From Grifola frondosa (taxonomy: Eukaryota; Basidiomycota; Agaricomycetes; Polyporales; Grifolaceae): a stretch of 64,000 bases of DNA. The stretch covers positions 2,294,001-2,358,000 of the forward strand of contig LUGG01000002.1 in NCBI GenBank assembly GCA_001683735.1. Direction: 5' to 3'. Positions 1 through 13,040 of the stretch are shown one piece after another. The notes under the pieces are model-generated. The model was not told the origin of the DNA, made no database searches, and saw only the letters and a list, made by a program, of their open reading frames with translations. Position numbers and translations under genes: made by a program. How positions within the stretch are numbered: the stretch's first letter is position 1; each line of letters starts with the position of its first letter.

Positions 1-1079
1 GAGCGCCGTCTGCACCGACTTATTCCTCCGGCACGCGCACGATTGGCGAGTGGTCTGAGAAGTGCAGACCAAGGTGTCTTATTGATGCCATCGTAAGGCT
101 GAATACAGCACACTCCAAGAGGAGACTGCGAGGCACGTGTTAAATCGATCCAAGAAACTTTGCGTGAGAGCAGACCTTGGTAGCCACAGCGTCCACTGCG
201 GCAAGTTGAGATTTAGATGCATGATGGGAAACAGAGGATGTACCACAAACGCTATAGTACATGGGTCAGTATGCAGAAAAAGAAGGAATTGGGCTCTACT
301 TACTAGGAATGAAACTAATACAGCTTCCGACCATTGTTGAGAAAGGGTATGCATCATCTGAGACACGACTTTCAGCAAGTGGAGTACTTCAAGAATTCAT
401 GCAACGAACAGCCAAGGACTACTATCTTTTTTCCCGTGTATCGCGACAGTACGTCCCAGCTCACGTCGTTCCGAAGACTCCCCTATAACGTATGGAGCAG
501 GTCTGGTGTACTTTTCAGTGCACAACATCCGGCTACTTCTGATCGAAGAAGCGATTTCTAATTATCTGCTTCTGACAGCTAGTCCTCTTCAGCAAATTGT
601 TCAATATTTTCGTATGGTGAGATCATCGTCCGCCTCACCGCCCTCGAGCGCGAAGCCGTTGTGCGAACAGCGTCGCGCGTTGCCCAGGCGCACGTGCGAC
701 GTGATTATGTCGATTATATCGGCGCCAGCCGCATGCGTGTGGGTGGAGGCGTACAGGGAGGGGGGTTGTTGCGGTCGCGGTCATGCGCGCATGAGGGAGC
801 CTCACGCGGGGCACATGTAGAAGCCACCCTTGCGGGAAATGCGCAGTGCAGTCAGAGCGCGTCGAGGGAGGGCGGGCGGGAGTGGCGCCCCTCGAGCTGG
901 ACGTGGTTATCGTGCGCGTGGTTAAATCTGGATGTGACAGAGAATAGATAATGCTGAAGTCATGAATCGCGGGTGGAACAGACGAATGCGTCTGCTATGT
1001 GCACCATGGAAAGGCCGTGGTAGGCGTCGATGAGGAAGGCACGCGAATTGACGAGGGCAGTGGTTATCCAGAAAACCCG
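1..1079. other. Intergenic, no supported gene
   Basis: Open frames exist on both strands but none reads like a protein family and none shows a coherent exon chain. Bases 620-930 are clearly more GC-rich than the flanks. The right end may contain the decayed 3' continuation of the neighbouring minus-strand phosphatase/kinase pseudogene, but I could not identify any domain in it. Confidence 0.5.
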
Positions 1080-2190
1080 GTTGAATGGGAGAAGATAGGC
1101 GGGCGACAAGCTGCTCTGCTGCAGCGAAAGAGCGGATGATCGCGACCGCCTAGAAGCCCTCCGTAAGGCTTGGCCGTACAAACGTCTTCTGCATCTGTTC
1201 AATTGCGTTTTGTACTCGGTTGCCCGGAGGAAGCACTGGGTGTGCAGCGCGGTTCTGTGCGCGCGAAGCACATACTTCGCGCTCGTAATCGAACCACACG
1301 CAGACGGGTGTGCTCGCCCAATGCACGGACAGTCGAAGCCATTCTTTGCGGTCGTCAAGCGATGCATTACACCGGTCCAGCAGGATGCGGCCATGGAGGC
1401 GTCCATTGCCAATGGCTGTCTCGCATGCACTGCGGTCCCCATGTCGTCTTGCGAAATGTGTGTCCAGCTTCTTGGATTCCGAGCGAGCAACGTGCGAGAG
1501 AAATACGATTTGCCCGATCCAGGGAGTCCAACGAGGATAAAGAGATCACTGTCAGTGGCGAGTGTGCCTTCAATGATAAGCGGACAGGGTGGCGGCTCCG
1601 GAGCGAGGACACGAACAATGCTCTGACGCTTCCAGATGGTGCTGTAATATTTGCTAACGAACCTCCTGCTGTTCCATCTCGACTGGGCGGATTGCCTGCA
1701 GTGCAGAAATAGCCTCCTTTGCAGTCATTGTCGGCTCTCGCCGATTCAGTTGCGGTTTTGCAAAGCCATATGCGACGAGATAACAGGCAGCTACCGCCCC
1801 GCGCGTCCTTTTCCGCCGCCGCAGTGAATGAGCATGGGTAGGTTATCCGCATCGTCAAGAAACCGCATGGCCAGGTCCATCTGCTCGATAGTCGGAGGAT
1901 GGAAGTTCGGGACGGGGAGAAAGGTATTGCGAATGCCTTTTCTTGCAAACCATTCTGGCTCGGGCGGAGTCTCTTTTGTGAGCGTGAGGACATGTCGGAT
2001 CCGGAAGTGAGGAGATGCGAGGGCGTCTATATCGAGTGCTTCCCGAGGAGTGGACATGATCGCGAGATGGAAGGGAACAAGCCATCGAGAGAAACGGGGA
2101 ATCGATAAAAGGGGGCGTCCCCACTGCGACGAGTGCGAAAGGGATATAGGCCAGCTCCCGAGAAGGGATGCAAAGCGAGGGCAAATGTCT
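1080..2190 (-). pseudogene. Dual-specificity phosphatase + P-loop kinase fusion, decayed
   Basis: Read on the minus strand, the N-terminal part carries a protein phosphatase signature loop, HCGGGKGRAG, near 1800 (Cys nucleophile and Arg present). The C-terminal part carries a Walker A loop, GLPGSGKS, near 1525, followed by SQDD, an AAA_33/polynucleotide-kinase-like pattern. A possible start is the Met at 2057, but similar-looking sequence continues upstream to about 2190. The frame breaks at least three times: just after the phosphatase loop, between the two domains, and just after SQDD, where one base seems missing. A TAG stop follows near 1150. After the kinase module nothing recognisable follows, so the 3' end also looks truncated. 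From memory, fungal relatives combine phosphatase and kinase modules, sometimes with an RNA-ligase-like domain; that placement is inference. It is likely a pseudogene. Confidence 0.7.
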
Positions 2191-2334
2191 CAGGTGCACA
2201 CTGTTGAGAGATTCAATTATGGCTGACGACTCGGAGTGTCACAATATTCGCCAATGGTCATACTAGCATCGTATCGTAATATTTGCATGACAGCCTAAGT
2301 GCGCATTCACGAGTTCCGAAAATCGTGAAAAATT

Positions 2335-2400
2335 TCATGCCCACCATGGCGGGATTCGAACCATCATCCACACCGTCACGAACCCATCTAGCCAGGAATC
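2335..2400 (-). repeat. tRNA-like A/B-box remnant (SINE or tRNA relic)
   Basis: On the minus strand a B-box-like GGTTCGAATCCC (2351-2362) lies about 20 bases downstream of an A-box-like TGGCTAGATGGG (2383-2394). The T stem does not pair properly and I found no matching acceptor stem, so this is not a functional tRNA. It is more likely a tRNA-derived SINE head or an old tRNA relic. AT-rich sequence follows towards the MITE. Confidence 0.35.
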
Positions 2401-2516
2401 ATAACCATCACACTACTTTGTCATATAATATTGAACCCAATATTAATATTTGTATATCTGATGCTTCTTTTCTGAAATACGCTCAAAATGGGTGACACTG
2501 ATGCTTCGACACGATA

Positions 2517-2897
2517 TAGTGTTGCTGCAGCTAAGTCAGGCCTAAATGATATATGACTCATAACTTGGGCAGTTTTTCAGATATCATAGTGATCTTACAT
2601 TTATTTTGTAGCCTATATATAGCCGCATATCCTTGCCAAATATTAAAATGTTATACCTTCTATTGATGGAGATATAGTCAAAAAGCTGATTGCAAAGTCC
2701 GACTTTTTAGTCAGCTTTTTTACCAATGTAACTAAAATTGAAACATATTAAAGATAATTATGCAAATGGTGGTGTTACACTCAAATACATATACATCTTA
2801 GCTATTAATTTCAATTAAGATCACATTATTACCTGCAAAATTCATGTCAGAATATCTAAAAAGCTGAAACAGGTGTGACTAAGCCGTGGCAACACTA
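2517..2897. mobile_element. hAT-type MITE, copy 1 (381 bp)
   Basis: A 381-bp non-coding element with imperfect terminal inverted repeats of about 27 bp that begin TAGTGTTGC and end GCAACACTA. It is flanked by 8-bp direct repeats, ACACGATA (2509-2516) and ATACGATA (2898-2905), which differ at one base. Eight-base duplications and a TAGNG-type terminus fit the hAT superfamily. The same element, in the same orientation and with the same length, lies at 30926-31306. No transposase is encoded. Confidence 0.88.
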
Positions 2898-3148
2898 ATA
2901 CGATATCGCTCACACTGATGAATAACAATATTATAATCCTTGGGCTCCCAATATGATGTGGTATTTACCCTATTCGTAAGATTTATATCATCTCATTCGC
3001 TACATGTAATAATAATGCTATCTCCATTTGGCCGTATATCCGAGTTGCGTTGCGTATCGTCCATTTTTGGCACTGTCACGTTTTGTCATCCTGTGGCTGA
3101 AGTGGCGGGGTGTGAGTGTGTCGCTTTTGTTGTTCCCCTACTGTATCT
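2898..3148. other. Upstream region of WD40 gene 1
   Basis: AT-rich to mixed sequence between the MITE and the first WD40 gene. Nothing else recognisable was seen. Confidence 0.4.
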
Positions 3149-4684
3149 ATGTCTCTTCGATACCGAGAATTAGCTCGTCTCAACGATCCTAAAGGCCATA
3201 TTGGTGGCATAACTGCAGTCACTTTCAGTCCAAGCGGGTCCTATCTTGCCACTGGTGGATTGGACAGCCGAATATGCATTTGGCATGTAGAAGATGGCAG
3301 GCTATTTTGTGTCTTCTCAGGCAGCAGCTCTATATTGTCTCTGATCTGGGTTCCACCTTGCGATGCCAATCTCATCTGCGGGACGCAGGACGGAACTATC
3401 GCTTTTCTCTCTGTAGCAAATGTCGGAGAACTCATTCTGCTTGACGTGGAGAGTATTAACATACATTTTCAGGAATCAATGATCACCACGGGTTTCTTAG
3501 CCCATTCTTTCCCAATAGAATGTCTTGCATTCAAGGATTCTCGCCTCGCCTCAGGTGCTCATCGAGAGCTCCATGTACGGATACGGCACTCCGATGGTGA
3601 GCCTCTCCTTGTCTCGAAGTCATTATTGCTAAAGATATTCTGACAGGGCGGTGGGATAAAAAGATTGAGCTAGGTGAGCCGCCCAAAAACCCGCATAGCG
3701 CGATCCGAGAAGTCTTGGTTACGAGCATACACTGGACTTCGTCCGATAACTACGCTTCGCTACTCATGGTTACATATATGAATCATGGCATCCTGTGAGC
3801 AAAATTTGCAATAAGAAATACGCTCCAACCATACACTCATAGCTGCAGATTCTATGAATCAACCAACTGGACACAGGTCCGAACAATTCCCCTTCATGGC
3901 CAAATGTGCGTTTCGCGTCCGGTTTCTATTTCTTGGTGCGAATTGCCTACCCTGATAGCAGTGCCGATGCCAGTCTGTCCTTGAGTGGCAAATTCGTAGC
4001 CATATCAAATATGCTGGCCGGATGTGATATCTACGAGTTAGACGCAGGGTGCTTAGTCTCCTCATTCCCTCGCAGCAGGGGAGAACAGTATCCGACACCT
4101 GTCTTGTTTGTTTGTGGTGGGCATACCATCGTTGGGGGAAGTACGGCCGGGGAGATTGATTTATGGGACGTTGAATCGAAGACAAAGTTGCAGACATTAT
4201 TGCTTTCCGGTACGTAATTATATTAATCTACCTTTATCTGTGTGTTGACATCACTATGCCATCCAGCCGGAGAGAGACTACTTTCGGTGGCTGTAAGGGT
4301 ATGGATAACCAAGCCTGATTCAATGCTGAAGTTTCGTTAGGCTCACTGCGACGCACCTTGCAACCAGCTGATAATTGCTACCGGGATTATGGACACTTCT
4401 ACTCAACCAGCTGTAATTATTTGGGAAGCTCATGGGCTTCGTAAGTTATCAGTAAAATCCAGCTTTCTATATCAACGTATACTAAATGTCTTCCAGGCCG
4501 ACAGTGCACATCGACTAATGTAAGCGGTGTGACACTTCGGACTTATCTACCCCCATTCCCTCCGACTGTCTTTGTGAGTATAAAGTGCTGTTCTTCACGC
4601 TCTTGCTCAACCCTTTGGTAGAAAGCCACTGCCATTGCCTGCCTCCTTCTGGCGCTGTATTTGTTCCTCGATGCACAAGCGTGA
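3149..4684 (+). CDS. WD40-repeat protein with C-terminal membrane anchor (gene 1)
   Basis: The chosen Met at 3149 opens a frame with a classic WD40 start: GHIGGITAVTFSPSGSYLATGG followed by a blade ending CIWHVEDG. Later exons carry further blades, including LICGTQDGTIAFL, CLAFKDSRLASGA, EVLVTSIHW, VLFVCGGHTIVGGS with IDLWDVES, and VIIWEAHGL. Short GT-AG introns separate them. The last exon, after an intron from about 4575 to 4619, encodes a hydrophobic stretch (ATAIACLLLALYLFL) and then stops, which would make a tail-anchored membrane protein. WD40 propellers are protein-protein scaffolds and no enzymatic role is expected. It belongs to the same family as the genes at 10.8 and 25.9 kb but is more diverged. 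Exon edges in the middle (3460-3900) are approximate and a frame break there is possible. Confidence 0.72.
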
Positions 4685-4924
4685 ACACAAATTAATGCCA
4701 TACCTTCTTCACTGATTTGGGACTCTGTCAATATGATTCCTCGCAGACCTTACGTCGATGGATCCTTCTGTGGTGTGATTTGAGCAGAAGATTCTGATTA
4801 CATATCTGGATAACGATTGTATCTATGAAGGACTACACCCCATGTGAGAACAAAGCAGTAGCAATAACGTTCGCGAACTGCGCAAGATTCTGTCCTAGAC
4901 TATGCAGCTCTCCGCGTACTCCTA

Positions 4925-6408
4925 TCATTTCCTGGTGCATATCCACAACCCACGCAGGGGAGGGATCTCAGTTTGAATAGCATCATACTCTACCTCATTG
5001 TCGATATCCATCGAAAAATCTTCAGGCGCCTCATTCTTGACTTCAGGCTGGATAGGCTGATGAGATGCGGTGAAGGAGACGAGCGCATCGGTAAATTTCA
5101 CGAGATGTTGACCTAAGTGGTGTATCTCCTGTCGCATGACCAGCAGATCCCCCTGCGTAAACACAAGCTGCAATAATGTCAGCTCCATAATGTCATATTC
5201 CATAATCACTGAGACATACCCCGGTACTTGCATCCTTAGTCTTGTCCACTGCCGCGGAGGGAACGCAAGGTTCGGGGGCGGGTGCCAAGGGAGTAACATC
5301 CTATAACGAGATATTAGTGTCCTTCTAGGGCATCCTACCAGCGGTTCTCACCTCGTTCTCGCGGGATTTCTCTGCTGTCGAGGCCGGGAGATTCTGGCCG
5401 CTTGGAGTGAAAGTAGAATGGACTGACGCCGAAACCTGTCTGCTAGACGAATGGGGAGGAACAGTGGACTTTGATAGCGGTCAGTTCATCTCGAGACATA
5501 ATTTAAATGTGGTGAACGAAAGGTACCGCGCGATTACTCTTGCTGAAAGCACGCCGCCCCGAGTAGTCTGATTTAGGATATGCGCCGGGCATGCGAATAT
5601 CTTCTGAGGACGTTTCGGCAGTCGATGAGTTGAGGAAAGCACGCCGCCTCGAGTGGCCCGATTTAGGATATGCGCCGGGCATGCGAATACCGGTTGAGGA
5701 TGATCCGACAGTCGGTGAGACGCGAAATTTGCGCTTCGTCCGAGGGATACTCCTGGACGCCTTCGAGTGAGACACAGGAGCCGGTATCTCTGGGCCGTCC
5801 TGTTCGTTGTCCATCATTAATAATGAGCTGGTATGCAGTAATTGCGAAATGAATCTCACAGAGTCTGATGAAGTCATACGACGTTGTTTCTTCGTGTCTT
5901 CATCGTCACTGCTGTTAACCTCACGGATACGTTTCCTAGCAAAAAAAAAGGGTAAGCAACTGACCATTCGGTCGCTGAGAAGCGGTAACATTTAACTAAC
6001 AAAGGAGTGCCAAACTGTCTATATGAAGTATAGGGCAAGCTAGACATCATCGCCCCAGGGGAATCCGTCAAAGATGACATCTCCGTGATATCACTGAAGA
6101 CTGAAGTATTGTCTACTGAAAGGATGCAGTCATCAGGTGGGTACGTGCTCTGACATATTCGTAACTTACCTCCATCAAGCCATCGTCGGAGAGAACTGCT
6201 CTCCGACGCAACACTCGGCGAAATTAGACTGCTGGAATGTGGAGCAGGTCTGGGAGAACGCGTGAAGGACGGTTCATCGCGATGACGGCGCGGTGATTCT
6301 CTCTCTAGATCACATACACATTGAATATTGAGCGGGTTAGATAAAGAAGATCATACCTTCTCGAATACCACGAGCCTGGAAATACCGAACTTCGAAATAT
6401 TTAGGCAT
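4925..6408 (-). pseudogene. 5' part of an agaricomycete 'SSDESD' family gene, truncated
   Basis: A minus-strand exon chain. A plausible start is MPKYFEVRYFQARGIRE at 6408. Low-complexity Ser/Arg-rich exons follow, one near 5990-5503 with NSSDDEDTKK and IPRTK. The last recognisable exon contains VMRQEIHHLGQHLVKFTDALV. That segment, the IPRTK motif and the acidic MDIDNE stretch have counterparts in the plus-strand gene at 31.9-34.5 kb (MRQDLHNISHQLGRFADMLM, IPRTK, MEVDSDE). That gene goes on to a long conserved C-terminal region which is absent here, so this copy is 3'-truncated. The function of the family is not known to me. Similar genes are multi-copy in agaricomycetes. Codons include two 90-bp tandem units. 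Confidence 0.5.
5541..5720. repeat. Tandem repeat, two 90-bp units, within an exon
   Basis: Units at 5541-5630 and 5631-5720 each contain AAGCACGCCGCC and GATATGCGCCGGGCATGCGA. On the minus strand they encode a repeated peptide with the core IRMPGAYPKS. Ninety bases equals 30 codons, so the repeat keeps the frame. Confidence 0.85.
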
Positions 6409-6534
6409 GGCCGTGGAGGGCGAGCCATGATGAAGGATTGAACGGGCTTAAATATGGGTTCTGCCGCTTCGTGACCCCCCAGGGAAGTAGAGGAGGTGAT
6501 AAACTGATAAACATCAGCAGGAAACGGAACGAGC

Positions 6535-7264
6535 GACCAAAATGGGAGTAGGTGAGACTTACAGGCTAAACATCGACAGCCGTGCCTGTGAGCTAGAGCT
6601 GGAGCTTATCATGAATGTGGAATAGGCTGAAACCGGTGGATGAACCCAATCTGTCGGTGACTTTGATCAGGCAAAAGCACGGAACAGCCCACTGGGCAGC
6701 CCAAGACGTCGCTGGCCTGAAGTCGGTTCCCGCATGAAATATACTATCTGAAATTGCGCGCGACGATCATAGACAGTGACTCGTGGTCCTGACACATCTC
6801 AGGGTGGAAGCGATAGAAGTCAGCTCAGAGTGCATGAACAGTTTAGAGTCGATGGAGCGAGTTGTGACACATGTCACGATATTACTGTGACATGATTCAC
6901 GGAAGCCAAAGTCACATGACAAGGTTCACGATTGAGATTCTGAAGTCATCTGAAGTCAAAGTCAGCCTTTCAAGAGGCTCCAATGCGATAAGTTTCCCAC
7001 TCATTATTGACAAATTGAATGTTCCGCTCACTTTCCACTTAGCACGGGAGCCGATCCCGATACACGCACGGAGTGCTCAGTCGGCGCGGAACTGTTCAAT
7101 CGCGACATGATCACGACATCAGTCGCATGTTGCGAATTTCGCAACGTGCTGTTTCATCACGACACGTGTACGGACTAGTGCAAGTCGTCCGGGAAGCGTT
7201 CCATTGCGGCACTCTGTTCGATCGCGACATGCTGTTCGATCACGCCGTATGATTTCAACCCTAG
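6535..7264 (+). repeat. Shared upstream segment, copy in front of the FHA-kinase
   Basis: This stretch is repeated, inverted, at 29210-29999. It begins at GACCAAAATGGG and runs to the TGATTTCAACCCTAG block, with a replaced stretch of about 60 bases in the other copy. The last 180 bases (7085-7264) occur a third time at 21933-22112. In each case the segment ends a short distance upstream of a start codon or a former start: the kinase at 7384, the RING gene at 29191, and the decayed kinase copy. Relative orientation to the gene is conserved. A short frame of 79 codons (6871-7110) is conserved between copies because the DNA is nearly identical, which is not evidence of coding. Confidence 0.85.
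7091..7250 (+). promoter_or_regulatory. Cluster of degenerate 18-mers upstream of the kinase
   Basis: Four related units occur at about 7091, 7150, 7214 and 7232, with the consensus CTGTTCRATCRCGACATG. Between them lies a near-perfect 17-bp palindrome, GTTGCGAATTTCGCAAC (about 7134-7150). The cluster is about 130-290 bases upstream of the kinase start. It is kept in both other copies of this segment. A regulatory role is inferred only from position, repetition and conservation. Confidence 0.5.
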
Positions 7265-7383
7265 ATGAATACAACGAAGTGACCTCACGACTGAGCGCTG
7301 AGCACTCTGCAGGACCGCAAGTACTCTCCCCTTTTTTTCTCCTCGTTTCCGGATCCCCCACTTCCAGTTCCGCCTCGCTCTCC

Positions 7384-9134
<1,751 letters not shown>

Positions 9135-9710
9135 CACCAGTCACATAATTCACAGCCGTTCCGCGGGTGAAATCCAAACTAGATGTTGCCGTTACACTGT
9201 ATGCTGAAGTTATATGTTTCACACCTGTCCTTGTGCTTCTACGATTGACGCTACACGCCCGAAACACAGTGAAATTTATGACTTCTTTCAGCCGATAAGT
9301 CGTGGCGACTTTCACCGAGAATAGTGGTGTGAAAACCTGGTAAAATCAGCCAATTTCTGTCCGATTCAAGCAAGGGAGAACATGTCAGCCGCTGAGGTGT
9401 TTATTCGGCGAACCCGTTCGCCGAGGCGTTCGGCGCCACATCACAGAACGGGTGTGACACACCGGGGCTATTTGGTGGTATTGACATAGGGGGGCTCCAG
9501 AGAAATTCGTTCGCGAACGTGCTCGAACGCCGAACGAACATCCTAGTCTCGTAACCAGCCATTATAGTGAGACTAATGTGGCTATACTAACAGTCGGAAG
9601 GTTATCTCATTTAGTGATTTGATGCGAATTAAAGGCGCTGATCGACTCTGATCATGAACGTCTCAAGTTGTTTTAACTTTGCCTCGAGGGACGCCCGATA
9701 GGCGAGCTTC
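9135..9710. other. Intergenic; CGTTCG-rich block
   Basis: No gene supported. Bases 9400-9540 contain many copies of CGTTCG, CGAACG and TTCGGCG, including GTTCGCGAACG at about 9510, which gives the block strong short inverted-repeat character. Confidence 0.5.
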
Positions 9711-10526
9711 ATGACGTGCAGTGAGCGGCTCGGAGATTCGATGTATGCTACTGATATTACGTTTGGGTATAAAACAGGGCTGGATTTTATACGACTGCAA
9801 GTTGACTTTGCTCGCAAATGCTTCATGGCTTCTGCGGATTATCTGTAAGTGGACATGCAGTTTGAGATGCATGCAGTGCGAATGACTAATGTGACATACA
9901 TATCCTAGTGCGCGTAACTATCTCAATCGCCTGACCATGAGGCTCAATGCGTTCTCTATATCAGATATACCCGAATCCGCAACGTGGGGCATCGGTGATA
10001 ACTTCCAGATCTTGTGTTTCAACGGCGAGCCTGTGACGATTGTAGTCACAGGGGAGGTGTTGGATTCCATGCTCGATGTGGAGGACGTTCGACCGATGAT
10101 AGAGGTGAAACCCATTTTCGAAGGAGATCTGAAAGCAGCATGTACATTGCAAGGGAGATTTTCGGAGCCACAAACTTGTGAGTATTCATATATGTGTTTT
10201 CAACGCCGACTCAACTCTGTGGACAGCATTGCAGTGGCCGACGGTGGAGATCACGAGACAAGATCCTGTGGTGAGCTATGGATTACTTGTTCGAATGTTG
10301 TTGATTTTTTATGAGTGCGATGTCACAGCCTACGCGGTTTAGAGATATCTTTGATGATTCAAGACTCCTTTCCCACAATTTGTTCGCTTGCCGGATGAGT
10401 GCGGATGATGTTCAGGATGGAGATATCGTGACAGTAGAGTGTTTTTTAGTGAGATGGAGCGTTGACACGGAGAATGGATGGCAAGGGTGGCGGACGGGCT
10501 TTGACTTACGCGTTATCCACGTATAA
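9711..10526 (+). CDS. Hypothetical protein, 214 aa, four exons
   Basis: Model: exons 9711-9844, 9909-10177, 10227-10270 and 10329-10526. All introns are GT-AG and all junctions keep the frame. The Met at 9711 is the first after an in-frame TAG at 9699. The product has no membrane segment and no signal peptide. It contains FSISDIPESATWGIGDN, GEPVTIVVTGEVLDSML and FLVRWSVD, and ends in a beta-rich region with DGDIVTVEC. I do not recognise the family. It lies between the kinase and WD40 gene 2, in the same direction as both, but spacing is too large to suggest shared transcription. The clean reading frame across three introns makes a real gene likely. Confidence 0.72.
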
Positions 10527-10764
10527 AACCTAGCGTTTATTGAAAGTATCAGTGGGGCAGATGGACGTAACAACACTATTATTGAGACAATTTTTGAGTT
10601 GCCTCAAGAGTGAAGACAAATTTTGATTTTTGCGAAGGTCAATCTCACAGGCCTCAACGTGACACGTGGGTCCGACTCTCAATCGCGCCATCCATACTAG
10701 CAGATCTTAGGTATCCGCAAGCATTATTGCTTGCCCGCCATTCTCCCAGTCACTTTCCCAAGTC

Positions 10765-12432
10765 ATGGTGACTGAATTCTATTCTACCGCATATGTCCAA
10801 AAGTTCACATTAACCTCCGGTCATTGCGCTACCGTCAACCATGTCTCCTTCTCACCCAACGGCAACTACGTTGCCAGCGGAGGTGATGATAATACACTCA
10901 ATATTTGGAGTCTAGTCGACGGGTCACTTCTTTACAAGCTGCTCTTTCAAACTCCAGTGGATTGTCTACTATGGCATCCCAGAATCTCTGATACCATTAT
11001 TATTGGTTGCCAAAATGGCCTCTTATTTCAATCGCATGACTTTTCTCTGGTGCTGTGTGTACTGTTCCCGTGTCATCCTAATGCTAATCTTTCTACAGAC
11101 AGGTAGTGAAAACGACGAGATACACATCGGAGTCCGTGGTAGCATTTATTGCCTTGATTACGATGTCACAACTGCGTGCCTAGCTGTTGGTATAGGGCAG
11201 GAGGTGCATATTACGCATGAGCAGAAAGAACGTATGTGGATTTCTTATCTTTATCCTTTCTTCCACGCTCAGCTTCCTAGACGAATATTCCGGTGATATG
11301 AAGATACCCGCACCGCCGATACTGAGACATGTTGCATCAGACGTTGACCAAAGACTCCGTGCAGTCGCGGTTCATTTTCACAAGAATGGGACAAACCTAA
11401 TCGTGTCTTATCTCATTCATGGAATTGTGTACTATGCTCCATTACTCATGAAATCTCGCATGCTAATACTCATGCTAATTTCGTAGATGCTGGAGCATCG
11501 CAACTCGTTCACGGTTGTGGACAATTGTTCCGCCCATTGATACTCCACAAATGTATGTATTATCAATTTTACAATAGTGTCCAGATGTATTGATGGAGTA
11601 TCACTTTAGAGGTTCCTCAGCATTGAGTCCCGATGGCCGCAATATTATCGTTTACAACCTGGTAGACGGTGTTCACTCATATGTCGTGGGATCGTTCAAA
11701 AAGCAGATGCCAAGGCACCAGTATAAATTCGATGTCATTCCTAGGTCGAATCATGCATTAAAGGTCGCATACCTACATGCTGGGAGGGCTCTAGTTTGCG
11801 GGACCACCACGGGGAATATTTGTATATGGAATACGGCATCGAAAGAGTATTTTCAACTCCTCGGTCATAATGGTGTGTTGAGAGCCTCTCATCATTATCA
11901 TATACTCATTGGCCTCGCAGACGATACGATTCTAGCCATTGACGCAAGTATTCTAGTATAGTACAGATACTTTTAACTAAATATAATCTTCAGACATGTC
12001 AGCGCGGAGATTTCAGCTACGTTGTAACCGCATCGGCCGGAAAAGGGAAGGGTACTTACGTGAAGATATGGCGGTCAAAAATTGGTGAGTTTGTCGTGCC
12101 TTTTCTTGCGCAAGATCTTCTGATGAGTGGATTAGCGTACGTCCATCGCGATGACGACTTGGGCGACGTAGTTGTAGGTGCATTGAATGCCGTATCCGTG
12201 AGTAATCATACCTTCAGTATTTATCGCCGATTTCATTGATGAAGCTCAACCCCTCTAATCCGAACAGCAAGATAATGCTCGTCGAGGTGTTGTGATAGTA
12301 TTAACCGCGGCTGCTTTTGTTGGGGTTGCGTGTGGCACCTATGCAATTGGTACAACAGTTTCGTGGAGTACAGGAGTCAGACTCCTTGTTCGCTTGGTTC
12401 GTCCTTCATCACTGCCCAACGGTTCTCGATAA
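10765..12432 (+). CDS. WD40-repeat protein with C-terminal membrane anchor (gene 2)
   Basis: Starts at Met 10765 and opens with HCATVNHVSFSPNGNYVASGGDD and NIWSLVDGSLL, a WD40 blade. Further blades are WHPRISDTIIIGCQNG, YCLDYDVTTACLAVG, ALSPDGRNIIVYNLVDG, VCGTTTGNICIWNTA and VTASAGKGKGTYVKIW. At least seven introns can be placed. One appears to be GC-AG (AC|GCAAGT... at about 11943 to ...TTCAG|ACATG). The last exon encodes a hydrophobic anchor (VVIVLTAAAFVGVACG), then a short basic tail with LLVRLVRPSS, stopping at 12432. The intron pattern is identical to that of the gene at 25.9 kb. The role is inferred to be a membrane-tethered scaffold. Partners are unknown. Confidence 0.78.
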
Positions 12433-13040
12433 TACTGATGTATATCAGCTTCGTCGTCTCTGGTTCACGTCGAAATTTTTGGGCAGCGAATTATTAATCA
12501 TTGCTGTCAGAATTAAACACGGGATGGTAGATGTTCATGGGCATGTTCGAGACTGGATTCTCGAGAGAATCAGGCTTGAATTACGCCAATTTCTCCAGAT
12601 TCCAGAACTTCAGTGATATGTAACTACTTCGCTGCGAAATTAGCTTGACTCTCTAAGCCGCTCGGATTAAAGTCCGGATTTTGGTGTCCTTGTTGTGCAG
12701 GGAAGCCCCTCACCAGTTGTGGCTCGATCTTCTGGAGCAACAAGAGACCAAGCGTATGTTGTCGAGACAGGCCGTCTGGTATGATTTAAGGATTTGAATA
12801 ATAAGACCATTCTGACTATTCAACATATATTTTGAGAAAGAGCGAAAAAGACAACAGGTTGAATTTTGTTGATGCTCAGTTGAGCAAGACAAAACTGAGA
12901 GTGGGGCAAAAGAACAATGGACTAGGCAGGACGACGTGTGTGTGCAGAGTTTCATCACCTATGCACTTTACTTTACAACCATATAAGTCACTTATGTACA
13001 ACATAGAGCTTCGAAGACAACCTTCGTATGGTCAAAGGCG
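12433..13040. other. 3' region of WD40 gene 2, with an open second frame
   Basis: A second reading frame, overlapping the anchor exon and continuing to 12616 (ending FLQIPELQ), stays open here and also in the paralogue at 27511-27694. It may be an alternatively spliced C-terminus or a relic. The rest, to 13040, shows no gene. Confidence 0.4.

Noticed and set aside
2330..2420. A functional tRNA gene
   Set aside because: The T-loop/B-box is good, but the T stem does not pair and no acceptor stem could be formed.
6871..7110. A conserved 79-codon protein present in two copies
   Set aside because: The two copies are nearly identical at the DNA level because the whole segment is duplicated, so conservation of the frame carries no weight.
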